64,000 bases of DNA from Alteromonas australica (GCF_000730385.1 NZ_CP008849.1:930001-994000), one strand, 5' to 3'. Counted from the stretch's first letter, positions 36,761 through 46,038 are shown. Notes: generated by a model from the sequence alone, not told the origin. Numbers and translations: made by a program.

Positions 36761-36970
36761 GCGAATCTTGAAGGTGCACCGCAATGCTCAAGCAAACCGT
36801 CTTGCTAACTTGTTTCAAACGAAGTCCTAGATGAGGTGAGCCAAACACCGTAGCTACCATTCAAAAAAAATTTTCGCATTATAAGAACCCTTATAGTTAG
36901 CCTCGCACCCACTTTACTCCGCTGGTGTATGCTTTCTAACACCGGATCTAATTTAAACTTTGTAAAAAGC

Positions 36971-36994
36971 GAAGAGGTGCGTTAGCGCCTCTTC
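36971..36994 (-). terminator. Hairpin with terminator form on the minus strand
   Basis: A 10-bp stem GAAGAGGTGC/GCGCCTCTTC (one G-T pair) with a GTTA loop. On the minus strand it is followed by GCTTTTTAC, giving an intrinsic-terminator form, although no minus-strand gene is known here. On the plus strand no T run follows. Confidence 0.45.
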
Positions 36995-36999
36995 AAATA

Positions 37000-37041
37000 T
37001 ATAAAGTTACAAAGTTACAATATTATAAAGTTACAAAGTTA
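37000..37041. repeat. Two 18-bp direct repeats made of AAAGTTA heptads
   Basis: The 18-bp sequence TATAAAGTTACAAAGTTA occurs at 37000-37017 and again at 37024-37041, separated by CAATAT. Each copy contains two AAAGTTA units, giving four in all. It looks like an iterated protein-binding site upstream of the restriction operon. Confidence 0.75.
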
Positions 37042-37314
37042 TGCTGTTATGTAAGCGTGCGTAATGCTAAGTGATTGTATTGTAATTATTTAATCAATGT
37101 GAGGTGCATCGATTGAGTGAATAATGTGTTCAAGAACGAATTTAATCGGGTAATATCAGCATTAATGCAAAATTTCGTAAGATGCCGTATCCTCTCATAA
37201 ATAGCACAGACATGGACGGTCGTTTCAAATGCAACACAGTTTAGTTTATTCTTTGAGTTACTTCCTATTATCCTTCAACATGCTTCCGAGAGCTGAGAGC
37301 TTTAAAGGTGTGAA

Positions 37315-37887
37315 ATGATACTCCACTGCACCAAGAAGCTCTATACCAAGCTACCGGAAAGCGTAAAGATTGCCGAGCCGGCAACGTCCGCTATCGGCAC
37401 GCAGGCGCACTGGTTAAACTGGCATGCAAATATTGTCACAATTCAACGTAGGCAATGCATAATAGCGGTGAATGATACAACGCGCTTCACGTTGTTTATC
37501 CCCTGCTTAACCAAGAAAGATTTCGCAAACCTCGATTGGCATTTTAACGATGTGTTTATTAACGCCTTGTTGAAAAATGATATGCCGCCCGAGCTCGTTA
37601 ATGTCGCTGCGACGAATTACCAACCACTCACGTTCGATACAATCTGCAATCGTTCTGTACAAGGTACGATGAACCAAGTGGCTCAGGATGTTGATTACGG
37701 GTTTCATTACAACAGAGCTTCGGTTGCAGATATATGCGCTTACCGATACAGCGCGGATTTAAATCATAGACCTTGCGGAGTAAAAGGGCAGAAAGATTAC
37801 ATATGGCCAGACAAAGAGATGGCAAAGTTACTCCTTAAATTATCAACCAAAATCGCCGTTGGGGCAGCAAATACAAGCTTGCACTAA
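37315..37887 (+). CDS. DUF6933 domain protein at the head of the restriction operon
   Basis: The opening MILHCTKKLYTKLPE, followed by LNWHANIVTIQRRQCIIAVNDTTRFTLFIPCLTKKDFANLDWHF, matches the pattern I know as DUF6933, small proteins of unknown role. The 190 residues have no signal or membrane segment. The C-terminal part contains basic and aromatic segments. The gene lies 31 bases upstream of hsdM in the same direction, so it is likely part of the operon. It could be a regulator or accessory defence factor; that is only inference. Confidence 0.7.
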   Translation: MILHCTKKLYTKLPESVKIAEPATSAIGTQAHWLNWHANIVTIQRRQCIIAVNDTTRFTLFIPCLTKKDFANLDWHFNDVFINALLKNDMPPELVNVAATNYQPLTFDTICNRSVQGTMNQVAQDVDYGFHYNRASVADICAYRYSADLNHRPCGVKGQKDYIWPDKEMAKLLLKLSTKIAVGAANTSLH

Positions 37888-37918
37888 CGCAAACAGAATT
37901 AAGATACGGACACAGTAA

Positions 37919-39571
37919 ATGAGCAAAGCGACTAAAAAGTCCTCGACTAACAAAAAAGAAATCGTTTTCGAAGAAGCGTTATGGGACGCAGCCAACAAGC
38001 TGCGTGGAAGCGTTGAATCAGCAGAATACAAACATATCGTGCTCAGCCTTATCTTCCTCAAATTCATCAGCGATAAGTTTGAAGCCCAACGAGAAAAGCT
38101 CAAAGCAGAAGGCATGGGCGACTATGTTGATATGGTCGAGTTTTACACTAAAGATAATGTGTTCTACCTACCAGAAGAAGCACGCTGGTCGACTATCCAA
38201 AAGCAGGCAAAACAAGATGACATTGCGGTAAAAATTGATACGGCATTGCATACCGTCGAGAGAACGAACCCATCATTGAAAGGCGCGCTGCCAGATAACT
38301 ACTTTTCTCGCTTATCGTTAGACGTAAGTAAGCTCGCCGCCCTCATTGATACCATTAATAACATCAACACTGTCGCCAATGAATGCGATATGAGCGAAGA
38401 GGACCTCGTAGGCCGTGTTTACGAGTATTTCTTAGGTAAGTTTGCAGCTAACGAAGGAAAAGGCGGTGGCGAGTTCTACACGCCCAAATCGGTAGTAACA
38501 CTTATCAGTGACATGCTAGAGCCGTATAAAGGCAAAATATATGACCCGTGTTGTGGTTCGGGTGGCATGTTCGTGCAGTCGTTAAAGTTTATCGACAGCC
38601 ATAAAGGCAATCGTAAAGACATCTCCATTTACGGTCAGGAGTATACCAACACCACTTATAAACTGGCGAAGATGAACCTAGCTGTTCGTGGTATCTCTGC
38701 CAATCTTGGTGACATTGCCGCCGACACTTTCTTTAAAGACCAACACCCAGACCTAAAAGCCGACTACATTATGGCGAACCCACCGTTTAATCAGAAGCAG
38801 TGGCGTGCCGACAATGAACTCACCGATGACCCTCGATGGGCTGGCTTTGATGTACCGCCAACAGGTAACGCTAACTATGCGTGGATCATGCATATGATAT
38901 CTAAGCTGAGTGAGCACGGTACGGCAGGTTTCGTGTTGGCCAATGGTTCAATGAGTTCTAACACTAGCGGTGAAGGTGCTATTCGTCAGAAAATCATCGA
39001 AAACGACCTAGTCGATTGCATGATTGCGCTTCCCGGACAGTTGTTTTACACCACACAAATCCCTGTTTGCTTATGGTTTATCAGCAAGAATAAAAGCGAA
39101 GATAAAGCGTGTGGTTATCGTAACCGACAAGGCGAAACGCTGTTTATTGATGCCAGAGAAATGGGCAGCATGATTAGCCGTGTGCATAAGGAACTAACTA
39201 CCGAAGATATCGCCAAAATCGCTAACACCTATCACGCATGGAGGCAGGATAAACAATCCATCGAAAAAGCACTTGCCGAAAAACCAGACGACACTTCGAC
39301 ACAAGAGCTGCTGCTAGAACACAAGCAACTTGATGTTTACGAAGACGCAGCAGGCTTTTGTAAATCGGCAACCTTAGACGAAATCAAAGCCAACGATTAC
39401 GTGTTAACGCCTGGTCGGTATGTCGGTGCTTCTGCTATTGAGGATAATGGGATTCCGTTTGAAGTGAAGATGCGCGAGCTCAGCGAAACGTTATTTAGGC
39501 AGATGGGAGAGTCCGAGCAACTAGATGATGCTATTCGTCAAAATTTAGCGGAGTTAGGTTATGGGAAATAG
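37919..39571 (+). CDS. hsdM: Type I restriction-modification methyltransferase subunit HsdM
   Basis: HsdM methylates adenine in the site chosen by HsdS. The N-terminal helical HsdM_N domain covers about residues 10-150. The SAM site is IYDPCCGSGGMFVQS near residue 203, preceded by GGGEFYTPKSVV. The catalytic motif IV is NPPF in MANPPFNQKQW near residue 284. The 550-residue length is usual. It overlaps hsdS by 11 bases. The protein appears intact. Confidence 0.95.
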   Translation: MSKATKKSSTNKKEIVFEEALWDAANKLRGSVESAEYKHIVLSLIFLKFISDKFEAQREKLKAEGMGDYVDMVEFYTKDNVFYLPEEARWSTIQKQAKQDDIAVKIDTALHTVERTNPSLKGALPDNYFSRLSLDVSKLAALIDTINNINTVANECDMSEEDLVGRVYEYFLGKFAANEGKGGGEFYTPKSVVTLISDMLEPYKGKIYDPCCGSGGMFVQSLKFIDSHKGNRKDISIYGQEYTNTTYKLAKMNLAVRGISANLGDIAADTFFKDQHPDLKADYIMANPPFNQKQWRADNELTDDPRWAGFDVPPTGNANYAWIMHMISKLSEHGTAGFVLANGSMSSNTSGEGAIRQKIIENDLVDCMIALPGQLFYTTQIPVCLWFISKNKSEDKACGYRNRQGETLFIDAREMGSMISRVHKELTTEDIAKIANTYHAWRQDKQSIEKALAEKPDDTSTQELLLEHKQLDVYEDAAGFCKSATLDEIKANDYVLTPGRYVGASAIEDNGIPFEVKMRELSETLFRQMGESEQLDDAIRQNLAELGYGK

Positions 39572-40946
39572 CAATATTGTAAAAATCGGAGATATTGCTG
39601 AAGTTTTCGATGGTCCTCATGCGACGCCAAAGAAGATTGACGTTGGGCCTTTCTTTTTAAGTATTTCAAGCTTGGAAAATGGACAGCTTGATCTGTCTAA
39701 GTCAGCGCATATTAGTGATGAACAATTTGAAAAGTGGACGCGAAGAGTTACGCCTAGATTCGGCGATGTTTTGTTTTCTTATGAGACGCGACTAGGCGAG
39801 GCTGCTTTGATGCCTGATGGTGTTAAGGCTTGTTTAGGGAGGAGAATGGGGCTTTTGAGACCCCAAAAGAATCGAGTCCTACCTGAATACTTGCTATATG
39901 CTTATCTATCTCCTGAGTTTCAGCAGCAAATTAAACGTAGAACTAACCATGGTGCAACCGTTGAACGAATCTCATTAAAAGAGTTGCCGGACTTTGAAAT
40001 TAGAATTCCTTCAATCGAAGAGCAGCGACAGGTAGTTCAAGTAATTAAGGCGTTCCCTCGAAAGCTTGAAGTGAATCAACAAGTCAATCAAACCCTAGAA
40101 CAAATGGCGCAGGCGCTATTTAAAAGCTGGTTTATTGATTTTGATCCAGTGATAGATAACGCACTAGCGGCAGGCAATCCAATACCCGACGAATTAGCCC
40201 ATCGAGTCGAAATTCGCAGGAAAGCGCAAGCATTACCCGACTTTCAGCCGTTGCCCGACCATATCCGAAACTTATTCCCGAGCGAGTTTGAGCAAACAGG
40301 TGAGCCTACTGTTGGTATAGATGGATGGGTGCCAAAAGGGTGGTCTGTCATGTCACTAGGTGATGTAACCAAAGAGCTAAGGCGAGGCATTAGCCCAAAA
40401 TATACGGATGAAGGTGGAGTTCAAGTAGTAAACCAGAAATGTATTCGGAACCATGAGGTTAATTATGCTCTAAGCCGCCGCAATGACCCAACGCTTCGTA
40501 AAGTCGATGGTAGAGAAATCGAAATAGGAGATGTGCTGGTAAATTCTACAGGGGTAGGAACATTGGGTAGACTGGCTCAGGTGAATGCCGTACCCGAACC
40601 GACAGTTGTAGATTCTCATGTTACCGTTGTTAGACCTAACCCTCAAATTTGCCCGATTTACTTTTTTGGTCAGCTAATGGTCAGTAAAGAGAGAAGTATT
40701 GAGTCGTTGGGGGAAGGGAGCACGGGGCAAACTGAACTAAGTCGGCGAATTCTTGCAGAGCAGCTAGTTCTGGTTCCCCCTTATGAGCAGGCTATGCTAA
40801 TAGAGGGGCAATTGAAATCGTTGTCGGATAAATCCTCACTAAATTTAAAACAAAATTCTGCGCTAGCTAAATTGAGAGACACCTTGCTGCCAAAGCTTAT
40901 CTCTGGCGAAATAAATATCAAAGATACAAAGGAATGTAATGGCTAA
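39561..40946 (+). CDS. hsdS: Type I restriction-modification specificity subunit HsdS
   Basis: This is a full-length specificity protein of 461 residues with two target-recognition domains: residues 5-160, and about 250-420 (GWVPKGWSVMSLGDVTKELRRG). A conserved central helix with QALFKSWFIDFDPVIDNALAAG lies between them and a second helical region LNLKQNSALAKLRDTLLPKLISGEI lies at the end. The two TRDs would read the two halves of a bipartite site. The stop lies within the first codons of the reverse transcriptase gene (8-base overlap), so translation of the two is coupled. Confidence 0.93.
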   Translation: MGNSNIVKIGDIAEVFDGPHATPKKIDVGPFFLSISSLENGQLDLSKSAHISDEQFEKWTRRVTPRFGDVLFSYETRLGEAALMPDGVKACLGRRMGLLRPQKNRVLPEYLLYAYLSPEFQQQIKRRTNHGATVERISLKELPDFEIRIPSIEEQRQVVQVIKAFPRKLEVNQQVNQTLEQMAQALFKSWFIDFDPVIDNALAAGNPIPDELAHRVEIRRKAQALPDFQPLPDHIRNLFPSEFEQTGEPTVGIDGWVPKGWSVMSLGDVTKELRRGISPKYTDEGGVQVVNQKCIRNHEVNYALSRRNDPTLRKVDGREIEIGDVLVNSTGVGTLGRLAQVNAVPEPTVVDSHVTVVRPNPQICPIYFFGQLMVSKERSIESLGEGSTGQTELSRRILAEQLVLVPPYEQAMLIEGQLKSLSDKSSLNLKQNSALAKLRDTLLPKLISGEINIKDTKECNG

Positions 40947-42597
40947 AATTATAGGTGATACCGACAACAAAAGGTCTCTTTATGAAAGCCTTACCCGTTA
41001 CAACTACTTCCCAAATCAAAAAGTAAGTGTAGGGGAGCTACCTCCCAGTATAAGTACCAGACAGTTTACACCCGAAGTCGCAGAGAAGCTCACTGCTATA
41101 GCCGATGATAAGGAGAGACGCGCAAGTGGCTATGACTTAGTTGAATATAAAGCAACTCGATACAACAATGTCCCAAGAGTTTTAGGGTTAATTCACCCGA
41201 AAGCATATGCGTTGTTGGCAAAATGTGTGCACGAGAATTGGGGAGAATTGAAGTCTATTTCAAACAATTCGTGCAGTATCGTTAAGCCTGAAATTCACCA
41301 AGAAGAAGAACGGCTAATGGTTATGAACTATGAAGAGCCTTTGGCAAAAGTTGCTCGTTCGCACCAGAAGAGTTTTTCAAAACGATTTATAGTTGAAGCA
41401 GATATAGCAAACTGTTTTAACAGTATTTATTCACACGCAATCCCTTGGGCCGCAGTTGGGCTTTCAAAAGCCAAGCGTGAACGAGGTGATAAGAATGCTT
41501 GGTTTAACAAACTAGATACCTACCAGCGCAAAACTAAGCGTAATGAAACATTAGGTGTGCCCATAGGGCCAGCTACCTCAAGCATAATTGTTGAGCTCAT
41601 TTTGGGTGAAGTGGATGCTAAGCTTTGTACTAAGGGTTATGACTTCTATCGCTATATCGATGACTACACCTGTTATTGTAATAACGACGATGAAGCTCAG
41701 CAATTCATTCAAGATTTGACTGACGAGCTAGCGCTTTACAAATTAACTTTGAACCTCAAAAAAACCGTTATAAAAGAACTGCCGTGCGCTGTCGAAGCAC
41801 CTTGGGTTTTAGAGCTAAGAGGAGCATTACCAAGTCGTTTGAACCACGCCTCTGAACACGAGCCTAAGCTCTCTGCTCCTGAGGTGTTAACTTATATCAA
41901 TCGCGCGATTGAACTTAATAAAGCCACACCTGATGGTAGTGTCTTAAAATATGCGGTATCTCTGGTTTTACCCCACCTGAATGATGACGTTGCCGTAGAG
42001 TTGATAGAGCCTTTATTTAATCTATCTTGGCATTTTCCAGTGTTACTGCCTTTTCTCGACTCGCTGATGCAAAGCGAGAAAATTGATGCGGCGATTTATC
42101 GAGCTCAGTTTATGGAAATTATCAAGATCAACGCTGTGAAAAGGCGCTCTGACGGAATGGCTTGGCCTCTTCATTCACTTTTAGGGGCTGGTTCAATAGT
42201 CGATGATGAAGTAGCAAATCGAGTCATAGAGAGTAAAGACTGTGTCTCTATATGCCTCTTACTTGAAATGGGAGTGTTTGAGCAGCAAATCGTGGATTTT
42301 GTAAAAGATTGGCTTGTTCTTGCTAGTGCCTATGAGAAAGACAGCTATTGGCTTTTGTTATATCAGTTGTATCGAAAAGAGTTTATTAAAGACCCATACG
42401 GGGATGGCGTTTTCGAGATTCTTAAAAATAATGATGTTAACTTTTTACCGGGTGACAAAGTCACTGAAGCAGAAAAAAAGTGCGATGAAATAAAGAAAGG
42501 TTTAACTTCAGAGGCGCTAAAATGGCTTTTTCAAGCATCAGAGATAAACGGTAAGGAAGACGACGATAAAGCAGAAGGAGAGCCCCCAGCTTTCTAA
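40939..42597 (+). CDS. Reverse transcriptase embedded in the type I RM operon (Abi/UG-like)
   Basis: This 552-residue RT has motif A as IVEADIANCF with Asp155, a VPIGPATSS motif at 207-215, the catalytic YIDD at 239-242 and LNLKKT at 271-276, so the polymerase site looks intact. An N-terminal segment YFPNQKVSVGELPPSIST resembles openings of Abi and unknown-group (DRT) reverse transcriptases. There is no maturase or X domain as in group II introns. Residues 290-552 are a helical, repeat-like domain, as in AbiK/AbiA-type RTs that act against phage. It overlaps hsdS by 8 bases and ends 25 bases before hsdR. The exact class is unknown. Confidence 0.85.
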   Translation: MAKIIGDTDNKRSLYESLTRYNYFPNQKVSVGELPPSISTRQFTPEVAEKLTAIADDKERRASGYDLVEYKATRYNNVPRVLGLIHPKAYALLAKCVHENWGELKSISNNSCSIVKPEIHQEEERLMVMNYEEPLAKVARSHQKSFSKRFIVEADIANCFNSIYSHAIPWAAVGLSKAKRERGDKNAWFNKLDTYQRKTKRNETLGVPIGPATSSIIVELILGEVDAKLCTKGYDFYRYIDDYTCYCNNDDEAQQFIQDLTDELALYKLTLNLKKTVIKELPCAVEAPWVLELRGALPSRLNHASEHEPKLSAPEVLTYINRAIELNKATPDGSVLKYAVSLVLPHLNDDVAVELIEPLFNLSWHFPVLLPFLDSLMQSEKIDAAIYRAQFMEIIKINAVKRRSDGMAWPLHSLLGAGSIVDDEVANRVIESKDCVSICLLLEMGVFEQQIVDFVKDWLVLASAYEKDSYWLLLYQLYRKEFIKDPYGDGVFEILKNNDVNFLPGDKVTEAEKKCDEIKKGLTSEALKWLFQASEINGKEDDDKAEGEPPAF

Positions 42598-42622
42598 ACG
42601 AGTATTCAAATGGAATGATGGC

Positions 42623-45600
42623 ATGAAATTTACGGAAGCGGTGTTAGAAAAGGCAATTATCGAGTTGCTAAAAGGGCAGGGATACCCCTATGTGGCTGGT
42701 AATAAGGTAGCGCGTACACCTACTGACGTTATTATCAAAGATGACCTGCGTACGTTTTTAGCTGAACGGTATGTCGATGATGGCATTACCAGCGGTGAAA
42801 TTGACAGCATTTTACGGCAGATAGAGCTTCTGCCTGCTAGCGACCTATACGAAAGCAATAAAACCTTTTGTAAGTGGCTAAGCGATGGCTTCTTACTAAA
42901 ACGTGAAGCCAGTAGCGAAGCAGGTAAAGTTTCTCAAAAAGACTTGTACATTCAGCTTATTGATTACGACAACGTGGTTGAGTCACTGCTGCCTTTGATA
43001 TCTAAAGACCAACTGAACACTAGGCGTATTGATGACGTCCCTTTACGTAACGTGGCTGAACAAAGCTCAGACTTCAAAACTACTACTACCCTAAATAAAG
43101 ATATCAATATTTACAAAATCGTTAATCAGCTTGAAATAGAAGGTGCCGAGGGCGAGCTGCGAATCCCTGACGGTATTCTGTATATCAATGGATTACCTAT
43201 CGTTGTATTCGAGTTTAAAAGTGCGATTCGCGGTGAAGAGGCAAGCATTCACGATGCGTATGTTCAGCTCAATACGCGATATCGAAGGGATATCCCTCAG
43301 TTGTTTATTTACAACGCGCTATGCGTAATCAGCGATGGCGTTAATAACAGGATGGGGAGCTTATTCGCTCCTTACGATTTCTACTATACGTGGCGTAAAG
43401 TAACAGGCAATGAGTCGATTGAAAAAGACGGTATCAGTTCACTGCACACTATGCTGGAAGGGTTGTTTGATAAAGCACGGCTTCGCGATGTGATACGAAA
43501 TTTTGTTTTCTTTCCTGACACCTCGAAGCATGAAGTCAAAATAGTCTGCCGCTATCCGCAGTATTATGCCGCTAGAAAGTTATATCAAAATATCAAAGAG
43601 CACCGAAAGCCCATAGGTGATGGTAAAGGTGGTACATACTTTGGGGCAACAGGATGCGGTAAAAGCTTCACCATGCAGTTTTTAACACGTTTATTGATGA
43701 AGAGTGTTGAGTTCGAAAGCCCTACCATCGTACTCATTACAGACAGAACCGACTTGGATGACCAGTTATCGCAGCAGTTCACTAATGCAAAAGGGTATAT
43801 AGGCGACCAGACCGTTGAGTCGGTAGAGAGCCGCGCTGATTTACGCGCCAAGCTTCAAGGCCGTAATAGCGGCGGTGTATTTCTTACTACAATTCACAAG
43901 TTCACCGAGGATACTCAGTTACTAACCGAGCGAAGTAATGTGATTTGCATTTCAGATGAAGCTCACCGCAGTCAGACTAACCTTGATCAAAAACTTCGCA
44001 TAGTCGACAAGGGGCCTGATGCGGGCGTAAAGCGCACGTTCGGGTTTGCAAAGTATCTTCATGACTCTTTACCTAACGCCACTTACGTGGGCTTCACGGG
44101 CACGCCTGTAGACGCTACTCTAGATGTGTTCGGGCAGGTAGTAGACAGCTATACCATGACGGAGTCAGTGAAAGATGAAATCACCGTTCGCATCGTTTAT
44201 GAAGGTCGGGCCGCCAAAGTCATATTGAATAATGCAAAGCTTGAAGAGATTGAAGATTATTACCGACAATGCGCCGAGGACGGTAGCAACGAACACCAAA
44301 TTGAAGAAAGTAAGAAAGCCTCAGCGAATATGACATCGATTCTCGGTGACCCAGACCGAATTGAGGCTTTGGCAAAAGACTTTGTAGCGCATTATGAGCA
44401 GCGATTGTCAGAAGGCTCGACGATTAAAGGCAAAGCAATGTTTGTATGCAGCAGTCGTGAGATTGCATGGCAATTCTATCAATCACTAAAAGGTATAAAA
44501 CCAAAGTGGTTTGAGGTGTTAGAGTGTGAGGCAGGCGCAACGCTTACAGAACAAGAGAAGAAAAAAATTAAGCCGATGGAACGGGTTAAGATGGTGATGA
44601 CCCGTGGCAAAGATGACCCTAAAATATTGTGGGATGCACTTGGCAATAAAGAGTATCGCAAAGAGCTAGATCGCCAATTCAAGAATGAAAAGTCCAACTT
44701 CAAAATCGCTATCGTCGTAGACATGTGGTTGACGGGTTTCGATGTACCGTTTCTAGATACAATTTACATCGATAAGCCCGTACAACGCCACAATCTTATT
44801 CAAACAATATCCCGTGTTAATCGCAAGTATGAAGGCAAAGACAAAGGCTTAGTGGTTGACTATATCGGTATCAAAAGCCAGATGAACAAAGCGCTGGCGC
44901 AATATGCCAAGACCGATGAAACCAACTTTGAAGATATCGCTCAGTCGGTGGTAGTGGTAAAAGACCATCTAGACTTGTTGGCGAAGCTTACACATGGATT
45001 CGATGCTGCTGCGTACTTCACAGGTAAACCCTTAGAGCAGTTAAACTGCCTGAATAACGCCGCAGAATTCGTGCTACAAACCAAAAAGCTTGAACACCGC
45101 TTCATGGGATTGGTTAAAAGATTAAAGGCTGCATACGACGTTTGTTGCGGAAGTGAAAAGCTCAATCAAACAGAGCGAGACCGTATACATTTTTATCTTG
45201 CTGTGCGTTCTATTGTATACAAGCTCACTAAAGGTAATGCGCCCGACACCGCGCAGATGAATGCCAAGGTTAGAGAGATGATTACCGAGGCTTTAAAAGC
45301 CGATGGCGTTGAGGAAATCTTCAAGCTTGGGCAGGGGCAAGATGGCGTAGATATCTTCGATGACGATTACCTCGCCAAAATTGAAAAGATAAAGCTGCCA
45401 AATACCAAGATACAGCTACTTCAACAAATGCTGGCTAAAGCCTTGGGCGAATTCAAAAAGGTTAATAAATCGAAAGCGTTTGATTTCTCTGAGCGTTTTA
45501 AATCGTTGGTAGAACGATACAACGAACGCAAAGAAGATGACGTACTTGTAAGTAACGTACTCGAAGATTTCTCTGATGAAATTATCAATATGTATAACGA

Positions 45601-45931
45601 CCTCAGAGACGAAATGAACTCGTTTGAAGACATGGGTATCAATTTCGAAGAAAAAGCGTTCTACGACATCCTACTCGCCTTAGCAGCCAAATATGACTTT
45701 AACTACCCAGAAGAAAAGCTGGTTGAGTTAGCCAAGTCTGTAAAAGCCGTTGTAGATGATAAAGCTAAATATACAGATTGGAGCCAACGAGACGATATCA
45801 AAGCTGAACTCAAGGTGGATTTAATCATTCTGCTCGCAAAACACGGTTACCCACCGGTAGACCGTGATGAGGTATACAAAGAAATCTTCGAACAAGCGGA
45901 GAATTTTAAAAAGAATAGGGCAGAGGCATGA
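42623..45931 (+). CDS. hsdR: Type I restriction endonuclease subunit HsdR
   Basis: HsdR translocates and cuts unmodified DNA as part of the R2M2S complex. The N-terminal PD-ExK-type nuclease is visible as RIPDGILYINGLPIVVFEFKSA near residues 175-196. The SF2 motor follows with Walker A GATGCGKSFTM, the DEAH box in ISDEAHRSQ, motif III-like YVGFTGTP, and motif VI QTISRVNRKYEGK. The length of 1102 residues and the helical C-terminus fit the EcoR124-like group. Its start lies 25 bases after the RT stop. All key motifs are present. Confidence 0.94.
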   Translation: MKFTEAVLEKAIIELLKGQGYPYVAGNKVARTPTDVIIKDDLRTFLAERYVDDGITSGEIDSILRQIELLPASDLYESNKTFCKWLSDGFLLKREASSEAGKVSQKDLYIQLIDYDNVVESLLPLISKDQLNTRRIDDVPLRNVAEQSSDFKTTTTLNKDINIYKIVNQLEIEGAEGELRIPDGILYINGLPIVVFEFKSAIRGEEASIHDAYVQLNTRYRRDIPQLFIYNALCVISDGVNNRMGSLFAPYDFYYTWRKVTGNESIEKDGISSLHTMLEGLFDKARLRDVIRNFVFFPDTSKHEVKIVCRYPQYYAARKLYQNIKEHRKPIGDGKGGTYFGATGCGKSFTMQFLTRLLMKSVEFESPTIVLITDRTDLDDQLSQQFTNAKGYIGDQTVESVESRADLRAKLQGRNSGGVFLTTIHKFTEDTQLLTERSNVICISDEAHRSQTNLDQKLRIVDKGPDAGVKRTFGFAKYLHDSLPNATYVGFTGTPVDATLDVFGQVVDSYTMTESVKDEITVRIVYEGRAAKVILNNAKLEEIEDYYRQCAEDGSNEHQIEESKKASANMTSILGDPDRIEALAKDFVAHYEQRLSEGSTIKGKAMFVCSSREIAWQFYQSLKGIKPKWFEVLECEAGATLTEQEKKKIKPMERVKMVMTRGKDDPKILWDALGNKEYRKELDRQFKNEKSNFKIAIVVDMWLTGFDVPFLDTIYIDKPVQRHNLIQTISRVNRKYEGKDKGLVVDYIGIKSQMNKALAQYAKTDETNFEDIAQSVVVVKDHLDLLAKLTHGFDAAAYFTGKPLEQLNCLNNAAEFVLQTKKLEHRFMGLVKRLKAAYDVCCGSEKLNQTERDRIHFYLAVRSIVYKLTKGNAPDTAQMNAKVREMITEALKADGVEEIFKLGQGQDGVDIFDDDYLAKIEKIKLPNTKIQLLQQMLAKALGEFKKVNKSKAFDFSERFKSLVERYNERKEDDVLVSNVLEDFSDEIINMYNDLRDEMNSFEDMGINFEEKAFYDILLALAAKYDFNYPEEKLVELAKSVKAVVDDKAKYTDWSQRDDIKAELKVDLIILLAKHGYPPVDRDEVYKEIFEQAENFKKNRAEA

Positions 45932-46038
45932 GCAGCAAAACTCGCGTAGATATGATTATTGAGACTTTATGTGACCATAAAGGCGAAAAGTTGACGGCTC
46001 GCGAGCTTGCTAAAAGCGAAAAAAGCATGGAAGTATAA
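45928..46038 (+). pseudogene. Truncated start of an HTH (HrgA-like) gene at the operon end
   Basis: An ATG overlaps the hsdR stop (ATGA). It opens a 36-residue frame, SSKTRVDMIIETLCDHKGEK then LTARELAKSEKSMEV, ending in TAA. The sequence looks like the first HTH of longer proteins of the HrgA/HARE-HTH type often found beside restriction genes, cut off after the second helix. No continuation is visible in the next 120 bases in any frame. I read it as the remnant of a fourth accessory subunit; it might instead be a genuine small protein. Confidence 0.55.

Larger units (their letters stand above)
36761..37314. other. 554-base non-coding region between the two island operons
   Basis: This region has no convincing ORF. 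It holds a short perfect inverted repeat TATAAG-AACC-CTTATA near 36880, a 10-bp hairpin at 36971-36994, four copies of an AAAGTTA heptad at 37000-37041 and AT-rich DNA up to the DUF6933 gene. It must contain the promoter of the restriction operon. It is the only non-coding space in the island large enough to encode a structured RNA for the reverse transcriptase. Confidence 0.6.

Noticed and set aside
37000..37041. CRISPR array
   Set aside because: Only two 18-bp units with a six-base gap exist; there are no spacers and no cas genes in the window.
40939..42597. Whether the reverse transcriptase is a group II intron or retron RT
   Set aside because: There is no maturase or HNH domain and the flanking genes are continuous with overlapping frames, so no intron RNA surrounds it. 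No adjacent msr-msd-like space exists.
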